64,000 bases of DNA from Bacteroidota bacterium (GTDB lineage Bacteria; Bacteroidota; Bacteroidia; B-17B0; Aurantibacillaceae), in NCBI GenBank assembly GCA_016711805.1, contig JADJSH010000001.1, positions 248,001 through 312,000 on the forward strand. Direction: 5' to 3'. Made by a program: the position numbers and the translations under genes. The stretch's first letter is position 1, and each line of letters begins with the position of its first letter. The notes under the pieces were generated by a model. The model searched no databases. It was given only the letters and a program-made list of their open reading frames with translations, and was not told the origin of the DNA. Below are positions 25,849 through 35,112 of the stretch, one piece after another.

Positions 25849-26742
25849 TTGCGTTTTAAATTTGTCATACTATTATTTTTATTTGTAAATCAAAGTGTAT
25901 TTGCATCTGATTCGTTGTCTGTTTTCAAAAAAAGGAAGATCATCTTAGGAGCATCCACTATTGCATTAACAGGCGGATCATTAGTTTATTTAAATCAAGC
26001 ATGGTTTCAACAATACAGTACTGGAAAATTTCACTTCTTTAATGATAATGATGAGTGGATGCAAATGGACAAATATGGTCATTGCTTTACAAATTATCAA
26101 GTAGCAAGAGTGATGATGGGCGCTATGGACTGGGCTGGTTACACTCAAAAAAAACAAATTTTAATTGGCGGTTTAAGTGGCTTTACATATATGACCGCTG
26201 TTGAAATGATGGATGGCTATAGCGCAGGATGGGGATTTAGTTGGGGTGACATGGCAGCAAATACTTTAGGAACTGGAATGGCCATTGGACAAAAATTATT
26301 ATGGAAGGAACAACGCATTCAATTAAAATTTTCGTTTTTTGCATCTCCCTATGCTCAATACCGACCAAATTTATTAGGCGATGAAATTTACATGCAAATA
26401 TTAAAAGACTATAACGGACAAATATATTGGCTGAGTGTTAATCCTTCTTCATTCATGAAAAAGGAAACTAAATTTCCAAAGTGGTTAAATGTTGCTTTTG
26501 GTTATGGCGCCAACGGGATGATTGGAGCGAGATACAACAATATAGTCATTCAAGATGAAAGTGGGAACGTGACTTCGTTTAATCGTTACCGACAAGGATA
26601 TTTTTCGCTAGATGTCGATTTAACGAGAATAAAAACTAAATCTCGTTTTCTGAAATCTGTTTTTTCGTGTTTAAATATTATTAAAATTCCATTTCCAAAT
26701 TTAGAGTTGAGTGAAGGGAAATTGAAGTTTAATTATTATTAA
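25849..26742 (+). CDS. DUF2279 (YfiM-like) membrane-associated protein
   Basis: A 297-residue exported protein. It starts with TTG, as no ATG is available in frame before the signal peptide (cleavage near VFA-S). The core DKYGHCFTNYQVARVMMGAM ... VEMMDGYSAGWGFSWGDMAANTLGTGM is the DUF2279 signature with its conserved His and Asp residues. The rest, up to a beta-like C-terminus ending NLELSEGKLKFNYY, suggests outer-membrane association. Role unknown. Family 1 repeats follow its stop immediately. Confidence 0.85.
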   Translation: MRFKFVILLFLFVNQSVFASDSLSVFKKRKIILGASTIALTGGSLVYLNQAWFQQYSTGKFHFFNDNDEWMQMDKYGHCFTNYQVARVMMGAMDWAGYTQKKQILIGGLSGFTYMTAVEMMDGYSAGWGFSWGDMAANTLGTGMAIGQKLLWKEQRIQLKFSFFASPYAQYRPNLLGDEIYMQILKDYNGQIYWLSVNPSSFMKKETKFPKWLNVAFGYGANGMIGARYNNIVIQDESGNVTSFNRYRQGYFSLDVDLTRIKTKSRFLKSVFSCLNIIKIPFPNLELSEGKLKFNYY

Positions 26743-26748
26743 TCTTTT

Positions 26749-26889
26749 GGGCGTGTCGGCGCAAGCTACTTCTGCTTCGCTCAATAATAAAAGCGCCGCC
26801 GGGCTTTCGGCACTCGCTTTTTTATTTGCACTTCGACTCCGCTCAGTGACCAATAAAAAGAGCTCAAACAATGCCTCTATCCCTCACGC
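26749..26889 (-). repeat. Family 1 repeat, copy C1 (reverse, second subtype, with insert)
   Basis: Ends GGGCGTG and CCCTCACGC. The inner part has ATAGAGGCATTG and GAGCTCTTTTTATT facing AAAAAAGCGAG, shared with the copy at 44044-44141. It also contains CTTCGACTCCGCTCAG, a separate short repeat. It faces copy C2 across a 48-bp spacer. Confidence 0.8.
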
Positions 26890-26937
26890 AAATTTGAATG
26901 ACCTTTGAACCTTACACTTTGATTTTACAGTAAAGCC

Positions 26938-27027
26938 GCGCGAGGGATGCAAACGAAAATCCTTTTATGAACGCAGTGAATAAAAAATTGAAGTGACAGC
27001 CCGGTTCGGCCACCGCCGAACGCGCCC
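26938..27027 (+). repeat. Family 1 repeat, copy C2 (forward, first subtype)
   Basis: GCGCGAGGGATGCAAACG, AAAATCCTTTTA and the closing ACGCGCCC. With C1 it makes an inverted pair; the spacer contains the conserved ACTTTGATTTTAC block seen, in the other orientation, in the pair at 43820-44141. Confidence 0.8.
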
Positions 27028-27112
27028 AAATCTTCTAACGTACGATAACTAACAAAACGCTTGCACTAATCTTATTTTCTAATTACATTTAGTTCATCAA
27101 TAAACATAAAAC

Positions 27113-27952
27113 ATGCAACTATACTCTATAAACACCGGACATTTTAAATTAGACGGAGGCGCTATGTTTGGCGTTGTACCAAAATCTATTTGGCAAAAAT
27201 CAAATCCCGCTGATGACAATAATATGTGTAGCTGGGCTATGCGTTGTTTATTAATACAAGATGGTAAGCGTTTGATATTAGTAGATAACGGCATGGGCAA
27301 TAAACAAGATGACAAGTTTTTTGGATACTACTTTTTGCATGGCAACGATACTCTAGATTTATCTTTAGCAAAACATGGCTTTCACAGAGATGATATTACA
27401 GATGTATTTTTAACGCATTTGCATTTTGACCATTGCGGAGGAAGTATTGAATATAATGCTGATAGAACAAAATTGACGCCTGCTTTTAAAAATGCAAAAT
27501 ATTGGTGTAACGAAAAACATTGGGAATGGGCAGTTAATCCTAATCCTCGCGAAAAAGCAAGTTTCTTGAAAGATAATATCATGCCCATTAAAGAAAGTGG
27601 TCAGTTAAACTATATAGACACGACAAAAGATTTTATGGATGGCTTTAAAATGTATGAAGCCAACGGACATACAGAAGCCATGATGTTACCACTATTAAAC
27701 TACAAAGGAACGACGGTAGCTTTTATGGCCGATTTAATTCCTTCGGTTGGGCATATTCCATTACCTTATGTGATGGGTTATGATGTTCGTCCATTAAATA
27801 CTTTAAAAGAAAAAGAATATATTTTAAAACAAGCTGCCGAAAATAACTGGACTTTATTTTTTGAACATGATCCTACCATTGAATGCTGCACCGTTGCTCA
27901 AACAGAAAAAGGAATTAGAATGGATAAGAGTTTTGGATTAGTTGAATTGTAA
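27113..27952 (+). CDS. Metallo-beta-lactamase fold hydrolase (AHL lactonase-like)
   Basis: A 279-residue cytoplasmic hydrolase with the metal-binding motif THLHFDHCGG (about residue 100), a second His in YEANGHTEAMM (~180), an Asp in FMADLIPS and a final His in FFEHDPT (~245), the standard two-metal ligand set. The opening INTGHFKLDGGAMFGVVPKSIW matches MBL proteins related to quorum-quenching lactonases and glyoxalase II-like enzymes. Substrate unknown. The SRPBCC gene follows 10 bp later. Confidence 0.92.
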   Translation: MQLYSINTGHFKLDGGAMFGVVPKSIWQKSNPADDNNMCSWAMRCLLIQDGKRLILVDNGMGNKQDDKFFGYYFLHGNDTLDLSLAKHGFHRDDITDVFLTHLHFDHCGGSIEYNADRTKLTPAFKNAKYWCNEKHWEWAVNPNPREKASFLKDNIMPIKESGQLNYIDTTKDFMDGFKMYEANGHTEAMMLPLLNYKGTTVAFMADLIPSVGHIPLPYVMGYDVRPLNTLKEKEYILKQAAENNWTLFFEHDPTIECCTVAQTEKGIRMDKSFGLVEL

Positions 27953-27962
27953 TTTGTAATCA

Positions 27963-28439
27963 ATGCCAACAATTTATCTTGAAACAATTATAAAGGCAGA
28001 CATTAAAATATGTTTTGATTTATCAAGAAGTATTGACTTGCATCAAATTTCAACTGCTAAAACAAAAGAGCGTGCCATTGATGGGGTAACTGCTGGACTA
28101 GTAAACACAGGTGATTTTGTGACGTGGGAAGCTATTCATTTTGGAATTAAACAACAACTAAGCTCCAAAATTTCGCAAGTTGAACCCTATATACATTTTA
28201 GAGACGAACAACTAAAAGGCGCCTTTAAATATTTTATCCATGATCATTATTTTAAAGAAGAAAATGGTGTCGTTACAATGATAGACAATTTTGAGTTCTC
28301 GTCTCCTTATGGATTTATTGGCAAGCTATTCGACAAGCTGATATTAACCAATTACATGAAATCGTTTCTGATAGAAAGAAATCAAGTCATTAAAGAATTT
28401 GCGGAAACAGATAAATGGAAAAAGGTTCTTGATTCATAA
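27963..28439 (+). CDS. SRPBCC/cyclase-dehydrase family protein
   Basis: A 158-residue protein of the START/Bet v1-like fold. The first strand ETIIKADIKICFDLSRSIDLH, the middle VTWEAIHFGIKQQLSSKIS, and FKYFIHDHYFKEENGVVTMIDNFEFSSPYG are the family pattern, ending in the long C-terminal helix. Members bind lipids or hydrophobic ligands or act as cyclases. It is probably cotranscribed with the MBL gene; no further function can be given. Confidence 0.85.
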   Translation: MPTIYLETIIKADIKICFDLSRSIDLHQISTAKTKERAIDGVTAGLVNTGDFVTWEAIHFGIKQQLSSKISQVEPYIHFRDEQLKGAFKYFIHDHYFKEENGVVTMIDNFEFSSPYGFIGKLFDKLILTNYMKSFLIERNQVIKEFAETDKWKKVLDS

Positions 28440-28487
28440 TTAGAAATTTTTCATGTTCTTTTTCTCCCATAAAAAGAACGAAAAAAT

Positions 28488-28643
28488 CACCGCTTCTTAA
28501 ATTTATCTCGAAAATCACGAAGCACTTTCCCGCCCGATTCTAGAAACTCGGTCTGTAAAAAGCAGACCTCAAACAGACTAGAATCGTCGCGCAAGTCCCT
28601 TCTGAAAGCATTTCTATTTTCTTCGTTAAATTTAAGAGGCGGC
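28488..28643 (-). repeat. 157-bp long-hairpin repeat, family 2, copy 2 (reverse)
   Basis: Read on the minus strand it aligns with 11349-11505 end to end: GCCGCCTCTTAAATTTAACG, CGCGACGATTCTAG, GAGTTTCTAGAATCGGGCGG and AAATTTAAGAAGCGGTG. The apex has GGTCTG/CAGACC where copy 1 has GAACGG/CCGTTC, so both strands of the stem changed together. A small AAAAAGAAC hairpin precedes it. Confidence 0.8.
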
Positions 28644-28720
28644 TCTTGTAATTTCAGGCATCTACACTTCAAAGCAGATATAATGGCAAGAATTGTACGC
28701 TAATAATTTAAGGTAAATCT

Positions 28721-28805
28721 GCGTGAGGGATTGAAGCGAAAATCCTTTTTATGAGGCACGAATAAAAAGATTGTAGCGTAAAGCCCGACCCTTAGGGTCA
28801 CGCCC
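28721..28805 (+). repeat. Family 1 repeat, copy D (forward, first subtype)
   Basis: GCGTGAGGGATTGAAGCG, AAAATCC, AAAAAGATTGTAGCG and GGGTCACGCCC. As at 11349-11682, a family 2 element precedes it by under 100 bp. Confidence 0.82.
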
Positions 28806-28841
28806 AAAACATCTTAATTATAATAATAAGTAGGAAAAATC

Positions 28842-29156
28842 TTAATTCATAATCAACTCTGGAAGCCCCATTGGCGCTGAGTCGAAGAAAGCAAGTTCAA
28901 AAATCTCCACTTTCACATCCTTGATGATAGGAAAGGTCGCCAAAACATCCATAATCGTTTCCTGATCTTTAGCCTGCATGGTTACCCATAAATGGCTGCG
29001 TTCCATATCCAAGGCGTAATTTAAAATCACACGCTCTTCTAATAGCTGATTAACACGCTCACGTTGCTGAGGAATTAAAGCGGCAAAACGACGGGTAAAT
29101 ATATCGGGTAATTTTATATGAACCTGAAAAGTATTGATGATATGCATGGAGTTCAT
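28842..29156 (-). CDS. Conserved small protein, possible ferredoxin-like fold
   Basis: A 104-residue cytoplasmic protein (MNSMHIINTFQVHIKLPDIF start; Met 4 is an alternative). The pattern of two beta strands around helices (INTFQVHIKLP; ALIPQQRERVNQLLEER; HLWVTMQAKDQETIMDVLATFP; KDVKVEIFEL) suggests a dimeric alpha-beta ferredoxin-like fold, as in YciI or muconolactone isomerase relatives. No active site is assignable. It is transcribed alone, divergent from yebC. Confidence 0.7.
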   Translation of the reverse strand: MNSMHIINTFQVHIKLPDIFTRRFAALIPQQRERVNQLLEERVILNYALDMERSHLWVTMQAKDQETIMDVLATFPIIKDVKVEIFELAFFDSAPMGLPELIMN

Positions 29157-29247
29157 TTTTTGTTCTTAATTTATAGTAAATGTAGTGAAGCTATTGGGAT
29201 TTTGAGTTAAATTTGTCGAAATTTAGATAATTTAAGATTTACAGATT

Positions 29248-29961
29248 ATGGGACGTATTTTTGAAACCAGAAAAGCAACAATGTTTAAACGCTACGCTAA
29301 AATGGCGAAGCAGTTTACCAAAATAGGACGTGAAATTGTGATGGCCGTGAAACAAGGCGGACCTCACCCTGAATTAAACCCAAAATTAAGAGCGTGTATT
29401 GCTAATGCTAAAGCGGTAAACATGCCAAAAACTAACGTAGAAAGTGCTATTAAACGTGCATCTGAAAAAGATTCATCGAACTTTGATGAAATTCTTTACG
29501 AAGGTTATGGACCTTATGGCGTTCCTGTATTAGTTGAGTGCGCAACAGATAATCCAACTCGTACCGTTGCTAACTTACGTGTGTATTTTAGCCGTAATAA
29601 TGGTTCTTTAGGAACTACAGGTTCTGTAAGTTTTATGTTTGAGCGTAAAGGCTTATTTAAAATAGATTCTACAGGTTTAAACCATGATGATGTTGAATTA
29701 GATATTATTGATTATGGTGCTGAAGATTTAACTTGGGATGATGAAAACAACGAATTAATTGTACAAGTTGCTTTTACTGATTTTGGTTCGATGCAAGCAG
29801 GATTAGAAGAGAAAAAATATACTGTTAAGGAAACGATTAAAACGTATATCCCAACTACGACTAAAGAGTTGACAGAAGAAGAAGAGATTGAATTTAAAAA
29901 GATGATTGATAAAATGGAAGATGATGATGATATCATGACTGTTTATCATAACATTGCTTAG
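29248..29961 (+). CDS. yebC: YebC/PmpR-TACO1 family protein
   Basis: A 237-residue member of the YebC/TACO1 family, which act as DNA-binding regulators or as ribosome-associated factors easing translation of proline-rich stretches. MGRIFETRKATMFKRYAKMAKQF replaces the more usual W-x-x-I-K-x-K start, while GGPHPELNPKLRACIANAKAVNMPKTNVESAIKRA and YEGYGPYGVPVLVE are diagnostic. Length and the acidic C-terminus are normal. It stands alone; no mobile neighbour. Confidence 0.95.
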   Translation: MGRIFETRKATMFKRYAKMAKQFTKIGREIVMAVKQGGPHPELNPKLRACIANAKAVNMPKTNVESAIKRASEKDSSNFDEILYEGYGPYGVPVLVECATDNPTRTVANLRVYFSRNNGSLGTTGSVSFMFERKGLFKIDSTGLNHDDVELDIIDYGAEDLTWDDENNELIVQVAFTDFGSMQAGLEEKKYTVKETIKTYIPTTTKELTEEEEIEFKKMIDKMEDDDDIMTVYHNIA

Positions 29962-29985
29962 TTCATAAAAGCTTCATCAAAATTT

Positions 29986-30044
29986 GTCAGGCTGAGCGGA
30001 GTCGAAGCCTAGACTAAATACCCTTCGACTCCGCTCAGGGTGAC
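29986..30044. repeat. Inverted pair of the CTTCGACTCCGCTCAG short repeat
   Basis: A 22-bp arm at 29986-30007 (with GAGCGGAGTCGAAG) faces its near-complement at 30023-30044 (20 of 22 positions pair) around a 15-nt loop. Single half copies are at about 26829 and 53897. It may serve as a terminator between yebC and recJ. Confidence 0.8.
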
Positions 30045-30079
30045 TATATATAGTGTTAGAAATTTAATTAAGATTTTTC

Positions 30080-31786
30080 GTGGAGAAGAAATGGAACATA
30101 CATCAAATACAAAATGTAGAAGAAGTTTCTTCATTACAAGCGGCATTAGCCGTTGATAAAACAATAGCCAAATTATTATCACTAAGAGGCGTTAAAACAT
30201 TTGATGACGCCAAATCTTTTTTTCGTCCGAGCTTAGACATGTTGCATGATCCTTTTTTAATGAAAGGCATGGATGTGGCTGTCGACCGCATCGTACAAGC
30301 TATTGCTAAGAAAGAGAAAGTACTGATTTTTGGAGATTATGATGTAGACGGAACGACGTCCATTGCATTAGTATATAGCTTCTTCAAAAAATACATTCCC
30401 GAAATGCGTTATTATATTCCTGATCGTTATGCAGAAGGATATGGCATTTCGTTTAAGAGCATTGATTACGCTGCCGAAAATAATTATTCGTTAATCATCG
30501 CTTTAGATTGTGGAATTAAAGCCAACGATAAAATTGATTACGCTAATTCTAAAAACGTTGATTTTATTATTTGTGACCATCACTTACCAGGTGATGAAAT
30601 TCCAAAAGCAGTGGCTGTATTAGACCCAAAACAACACGATTGTCCCTACCCTTACAAAGAACTAGCGGGTTGTGGCATTGGTTTTAAATTAGCACAGGCC
30701 TTTTGCATACAAAATGGTATTGACGAACAAGAAGTGTTTGAGTACTTAGATTTAGTAGTGACGAGTATTGCTGCCGATATTGTTCCTATTACTGGCGAAA
30801 ACCGAGTGTTGGCACATTACGGATTAAAAAAATTAAATGCCGATCCTCGTCCGGGTTTAAAAGCATTATTAGCATTAAATAAACAACAAGACAGAGAACT
30901 TGATATAAATACCTTAGTATTTACGATTGCACCTCGTATTAATGCCGCAGGGCGTATTGAACATGGTTCTAAAGCTGTTGAACTTTTAATTAGCGATACG
31001 GATGAAGCCACGGAGTTTTCTAAAAAAATAAACGAAACCAATTCTCAACGCCGAGACATAGATATTAGCATTACCGACGAAGCTTTTGAAACCATGGATT
31101 TAGATCCTATCACACCTTTCAAAAAATCAACGGTATTATTTAACCCGAGTTGGCATAAAGGTGTAGTAGGTATAGTGGCTTCTCGTATGATAGAACGCTA
31201 TTATAAACCAACTATTATTTTAACCGAATCTAACGGCATGGCAACAGGATCTGCCCGTAGCGTCAAGGATTTTGATGTATATACAGCCATCGAAAATTGC
31301 TCTCATTTATTAGAACAATTTGGTGGGCATAAATTCGCTGCTGGCTTATCACTGAAAACAGAAAATGTGAAAGCTTTTATCGAAGCTTTTGAAAATGAAG
31401 TATCGAGAAGTATTAAACCAGAGATGTTGATTCCAACTGTAGAAATTGATTTGGAAATTGCACTGGACGACATTAACGATAAATTGATTCGTATTTTAAA
31501 TCAGTTTGCGCCACATGGCCCGCATAATATGACACCTGTATTTGTAAGTCGCGGCGTATTAGATACAGGCTTTGCCAAAGTTGTTGGAGCTAATCATTTA
31601 AAATTAGAAGTGTATCAACCCAACACACAACTCACCAAAATAGAAGCTATCGCTTTTGGTAAAGGTGACTTTTTAAATTTCTTTAAACGCAACATACCTG
31701 TTGACATTGTTTACAAAATAAAAGTCAATGAGTTTAGAGGCGTTACTTCTATTCAACTATTGATTGAAGAGATTAAGGCTTCGTAA
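30080..31786 (+). CDS. recJ: Single-stranded-DNA-specific exonuclease RecJ
   Basis: A 568-residue 5'-3' ssDNA exonuclease for recombination and mismatch repair. Start GTG at 30080. The DHH phosphoesterase motifs are FGDYDVDGTTS (I, near 92) and CDHHLPG (III, near 172), with LDCGIKAND (II) between. The DHHA1 domain has GSARSVKDFDVYTAIENC and GGHKFAAGLSL. An OB-like end is present. All catalytic residues are seen, and the length is normal. It runs toward the SBBP gene, with only 27 bp between the two stops. Confidence 0.96.
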   Translation: MEKKWNIHQIQNVEEVSSLQAALAVDKTIAKLLSLRGVKTFDDAKSFFRPSLDMLHDPFLMKGMDVAVDRIVQAIAKKEKVLIFGDYDVDGTTSIALVYSFFKKYIPEMRYYIPDRYAEGYGISFKSIDYAAENNYSLIIALDCGIKANDKIDYANSKNVDFIICDHHLPGDEIPKAVAVLDPKQHDCPYPYKELAGCGIGFKLAQAFCIQNGIDEQEVFEYLDLVVTSIAADIVPITGENRVLAHYGLKKLNADPRPGLKALLALNKQQDRELDINTLVFTIAPRINAAGRIEHGSKAVELLISDTDEATEFSKKINETNSQRRDIDISITDEAFETMDLDPITPFKKSTVLFNPSWHKGVVGIVASRMIERYYKPTIILTESNGMATGSARSVKDFDVYTAIENCSHLLEQFGGHKFAAGLSLKTENVKAFIEAFENEVSRSIKPEMLIPTVEIDLEIALDDINDKLIRILNQFAPHGPHNMTPVFVSRGVLDTGFAKVVGANHLKLEVYQPNTQLTKIEAIAFGKGDFLNFFKRNIPVDIVYKIKVNEFRGVTSIQLLIEEIKAS

Positions 31787-31813
31787 GTTCTTTGTTACTT
31801 TGAAGGGCTTACA

Positions 31814-34685
31814 TTATTCCTTAATTATTTTTTTATTAAAAGTTCCAATTCTTATGAAATATATTCCATTTGGTTGCGCGCTTAGATCCAGTGACATGAT
31901 CTTATAATCACTTCGCTTAGTATATATCAATGAACCAAGAACATTAAAAACCTGAATTAATTTTTCAGACTCCGAAACAATAGTGATGGTTGTAGTAAAA
32001 GGATTAGGGTACACCATTAAATTATTACCGGAAGAAATTAGTTCTGTCAGTCCAACGCAGGTTGATACAGTTTGCGTAAATACAGTATCATTTACACAAC
32101 CATTTACATCGTTACCGATAACTGTATAAGTTGTATTAACTGTTGGAGATATGACTATCATATTTCCACTACCGCTCGTGCTCCAGGAATAGGTTACAGC
32201 ACCACTGGCAGTTAAAGTAGCAGATTGTCCGGTACACAATAATGTATTAGTAGTTGACACATTAATTGTTGGAAGTGGATTAACGGAAACACTTAAGATC
32301 GTTTCGGGTGTAGTGCCGCAGGTATTAGTTGCAGTAATGCTCATGGTGCCGCTTACTGTTCCGGTATTAACGGTGATGCTATTGGTTACACTTGTTCCTG
32401 TCCATCCACCAGGCAAAGACCATGTATATGAATTTGCATTACCTAACGGCGGCGTGCTATACGCTTGAAATCCTGAGCCAAAACATACATTGATATTTCC
32501 ACTTATGGGGCCAGGTTGATCAGGAATACAATCATTAAATCTGGCCAAAAATCCGTCTAAAAAGCCACCACCGTATACACTTTGAAAGGATAAATTATCG
32601 GCTATTGCTGTTCCTGAATTAGTTTGTGTGGTACCACATATATAAACGTTGGAAACGCCATCAGCTACACAGGAATTAATTCCGTCATCACCAGGCCCAC
32701 CGTAGTATGTTCCCCATGATCGTGTTCCTAAAGAATCAAATTTTGCTAAAAACCCGTCGCCAGTGCCTCCCGCATAATTTACCTGATGAGCCGAAGGTGT
32801 AGCGATGCTATCGATTGAACTTGCGAATCCTCCTAAATATACATTCCCATTAACATCGGTACTACAAGTATTACCATTTTCATTTCCGCTTCCACCATAA
32901 TAGGTGGCCCATTTACGCATACCTGAGTTATCGAATTTTGCCACGAACGCATCGTAGAATCCACCGCCGAAATTACTTTGATGCGACCCGGTTGTTGCAA
33001 TTGCTGTTCCCGTTGGGGAAGAAGAAGAACCTACAACATAAATATCACCTGCGTAGTCTATGGTACAAGACTGGATATCATCATTTCCTGTTCCTCCATA
33101 ATAGGTACCCCATTGACGGAGACCGGATGAATTAAATTTTACAAAAAAAGCATCTAAAGCTCCGCCAATAGTACTTTGATAAGACGAGGCGGTTGCAACG
33201 CTTGTTCCGTTAGTTGATGACGTGTTGCCAGCTATATATACATTATTAAGTGCATCTATTGAACATGAGTAGACACCATCGCCGCTATTACCTCCATAAT
33301 ACGTACTCCACTGACGAACGCCCGAAGAACTGAACTTCGCTAAAAAAGAATCAGTACTGCCACCATTAGCGGGCTGATGAGCACCCGGAGTAGCTATTAA
33401 CGTACTGCTTGCAGATGAAGTCGTCCCTGCAATATAAACATTTCCTAAGGCATCTGTGCAACTAGCATAAGCTGCATCGTTACCAGCTGCACCGTAATAA
33501 GTGCCCCATTGCCGAACACCTGAAGTATTAAATTTTACCAAAAAAGCATCGGAACCTCCGCCTGCATATACTAACTGGCTTGCCCCCGGGCTCGCTATCG
33601 TTACACTGCTTGCAGTGTTACCAGAAAGGTAAATATTCCCCAGTTGATCAGTTGTACATGTTCTTCCAAAATCAATACTTGAACCTCCATAATAAGTGGC
33701 CCATTGACGTGCTCCGGCTGAATTAAATTTCACCAAATAAGCCTCCTGGCTACCTCCGTGTGTAGTTTGATAAGCGCCACTTGTAGCAATGCCCGCTATA
33801 CTAGTGGTGTTTCCCGAAATAAATGCATTTGATGAAGCATCCTTTGTCATACATTCAACATCATCAATCAACATTCCTCCATAATAAGTTCCCCAAACAC
33901 GGGTTGGCGGATCAATGATTAATTCGAGATCCGGATTATAATTTTTGATCTCAAAGCTTAGTATATTATTTTTCACTTTCCATGATACAGGCATGCGCTT
34001 ACCATTTTGGTATGCTATAGGTTTACCTTCCTGCACATCTCCCAAAGGTGTTTTAAGAAGTAAACTCCCATCCTTTTGTAACTTTATTTCCGCCCCCTTT
34101 ATTTCAGTTTGTATACTCTTATAATTAGCATGAGGAGCAATTATATAATCATATTTTAAAACACCTTCTCTTTCATAGTAATGCAGGTCGATGTTATTAT
34201 AAATGTTTTTTAAGAACGCACCCTTGTAACTCCTAACATCCAAAATTCCTTTAGGACAATGTGCTAAATAAAAGTTTGTGTTATCCGATGAAGCCTCATC
34301 CGTTTGCATTGTAAAATCCTGATTAGTATTTAACCAATTAGCATCTATCCTGTAAATAGTTATTCGTTCCGGTATTTTCTCGCTTTTTTTGGAATCAAAA
34401 ATGTGTTCCTTTTTAGAATTATTTTTATCCGCATCCTTCCATTTGTCAATTCGGTAAAGCTGATAGCTAATCCCGTTATTTTTTATATGAAAACTTAATT
34501 GTCCGTCTGAGCCAGTGAAAATCATCAGGCCTCGGCTTGCTATTTTGATCGCACACTTGCCCTTTATTTTCAGTGAAACTAATTACTTTCTTAATTTTCT
34601 TTTTATCATCGGAAGAATTATTCGCACTAAATTCTAAAAATAAAAGTAAAAATGAAAGTGTAAAAATAAATTGCTTTGTGATCAT
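31814..34685 (-). pseudogene. SBBP-repeat secreted protein with T9SS type A domain, split by a +1 frameshift
   Basis: From ATG 34685: a signal peptide, then SFTENKGQVCDQNSKPRPD in the first frame. The rest (IFTGSDGQLSFHIKNNG to the stop at 31814) is one frame over. Removing one base in the A4 at 34518-34521 (plus strand) joins them, giving about 957 residues. The body has a DUF7948-like N-terminal domain and about eight SBBP beta-propeller repeats (WGTYYGG ... GNVYIAGxT ... FLAKFxSSG). Two Ig-like domains (NVCFGSGFQAYSTPP; TINVSTTNTLLCTGQ) follow, then a type A sorting domain (LMVYPNPFTTTITI ... GIYFIRIG). Probably a surface or secreted structural protein. Confidence 0.87.
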
Positions 34686-34770
34686 ACTTTTAAATTTATA
34701 TTAAAATAAATGTACATCTATTTTTGTTTAGATATATCGTGCAAGGGAAATAAAAAAGTGAAATTTAATC

Positions 34771-34867
34771 CGTGGAGGGTCAAAACCGGAAATCCTTTTG
34801 CGGTCACTAGCGAAGTCAAAGTATGTCAAAAGGCAAAAGCGACAGCCCGACGCAAATAGCACTCTCA
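34771..34867 (+). repeat. Family 1 repeat, copy E (forward, degenerate)
   Basis: CGTGGAGGGTCAAAACCG, GAAATCCTTTTG, AAAAGG, GACAGCCCG and a poorly kept CAC end. Clearly related to the family 1 core but with many changes, so it is an older copy. Confidence 0.55.
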
Positions 34868-34903
34868 AAACAGCAGAATTAAAGCGAATCTGCAATGCAA
34901 TAA

Positions 34904-35110
34904 TCAACTAACCTATCATCTATTATTTGCAAAAATTGCAAAACCTCAAAAAACTATATTAAAAAAGCCCAAAATTACAAAAGTACCATCATTGAAACTG
35001 GCCAATTTGCAATATCTGCCATTAGCTATAAGGATACCGCGCTAAGCAATTATAAAAAGGCTTGCCTTGTCTATAATTTTGATGAAGAAATAAACATCAA
35101 AACTATTTGA
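34904..35110 (+). pseudogene. Gene remnant without start codon, unknown
   Basis: The stretch is open for 68 codons and ends TGA at 35108-35110, just before the DUF6268 gene. It reads as a plausible soluble protein end (CKNCKTSKNYIKKAQNYK, ETGQFAISAISYKDTA, ACLVYNFDEEINIK). It begins right after an in-frame stop and has no ATG or GTG at its head, so it looks like the 3' remnant of a lost gene or a frame disrupted by indels. No family recognised. Confidence 0.35.
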
Positions 35111-35112
35111 CA

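Noticed and set aside
28487..28672. Minus-strand open frame of 61 codons
   Set aside because: It coincides with family 2 repeat copy 2; the frame is a by-product of the repeat.
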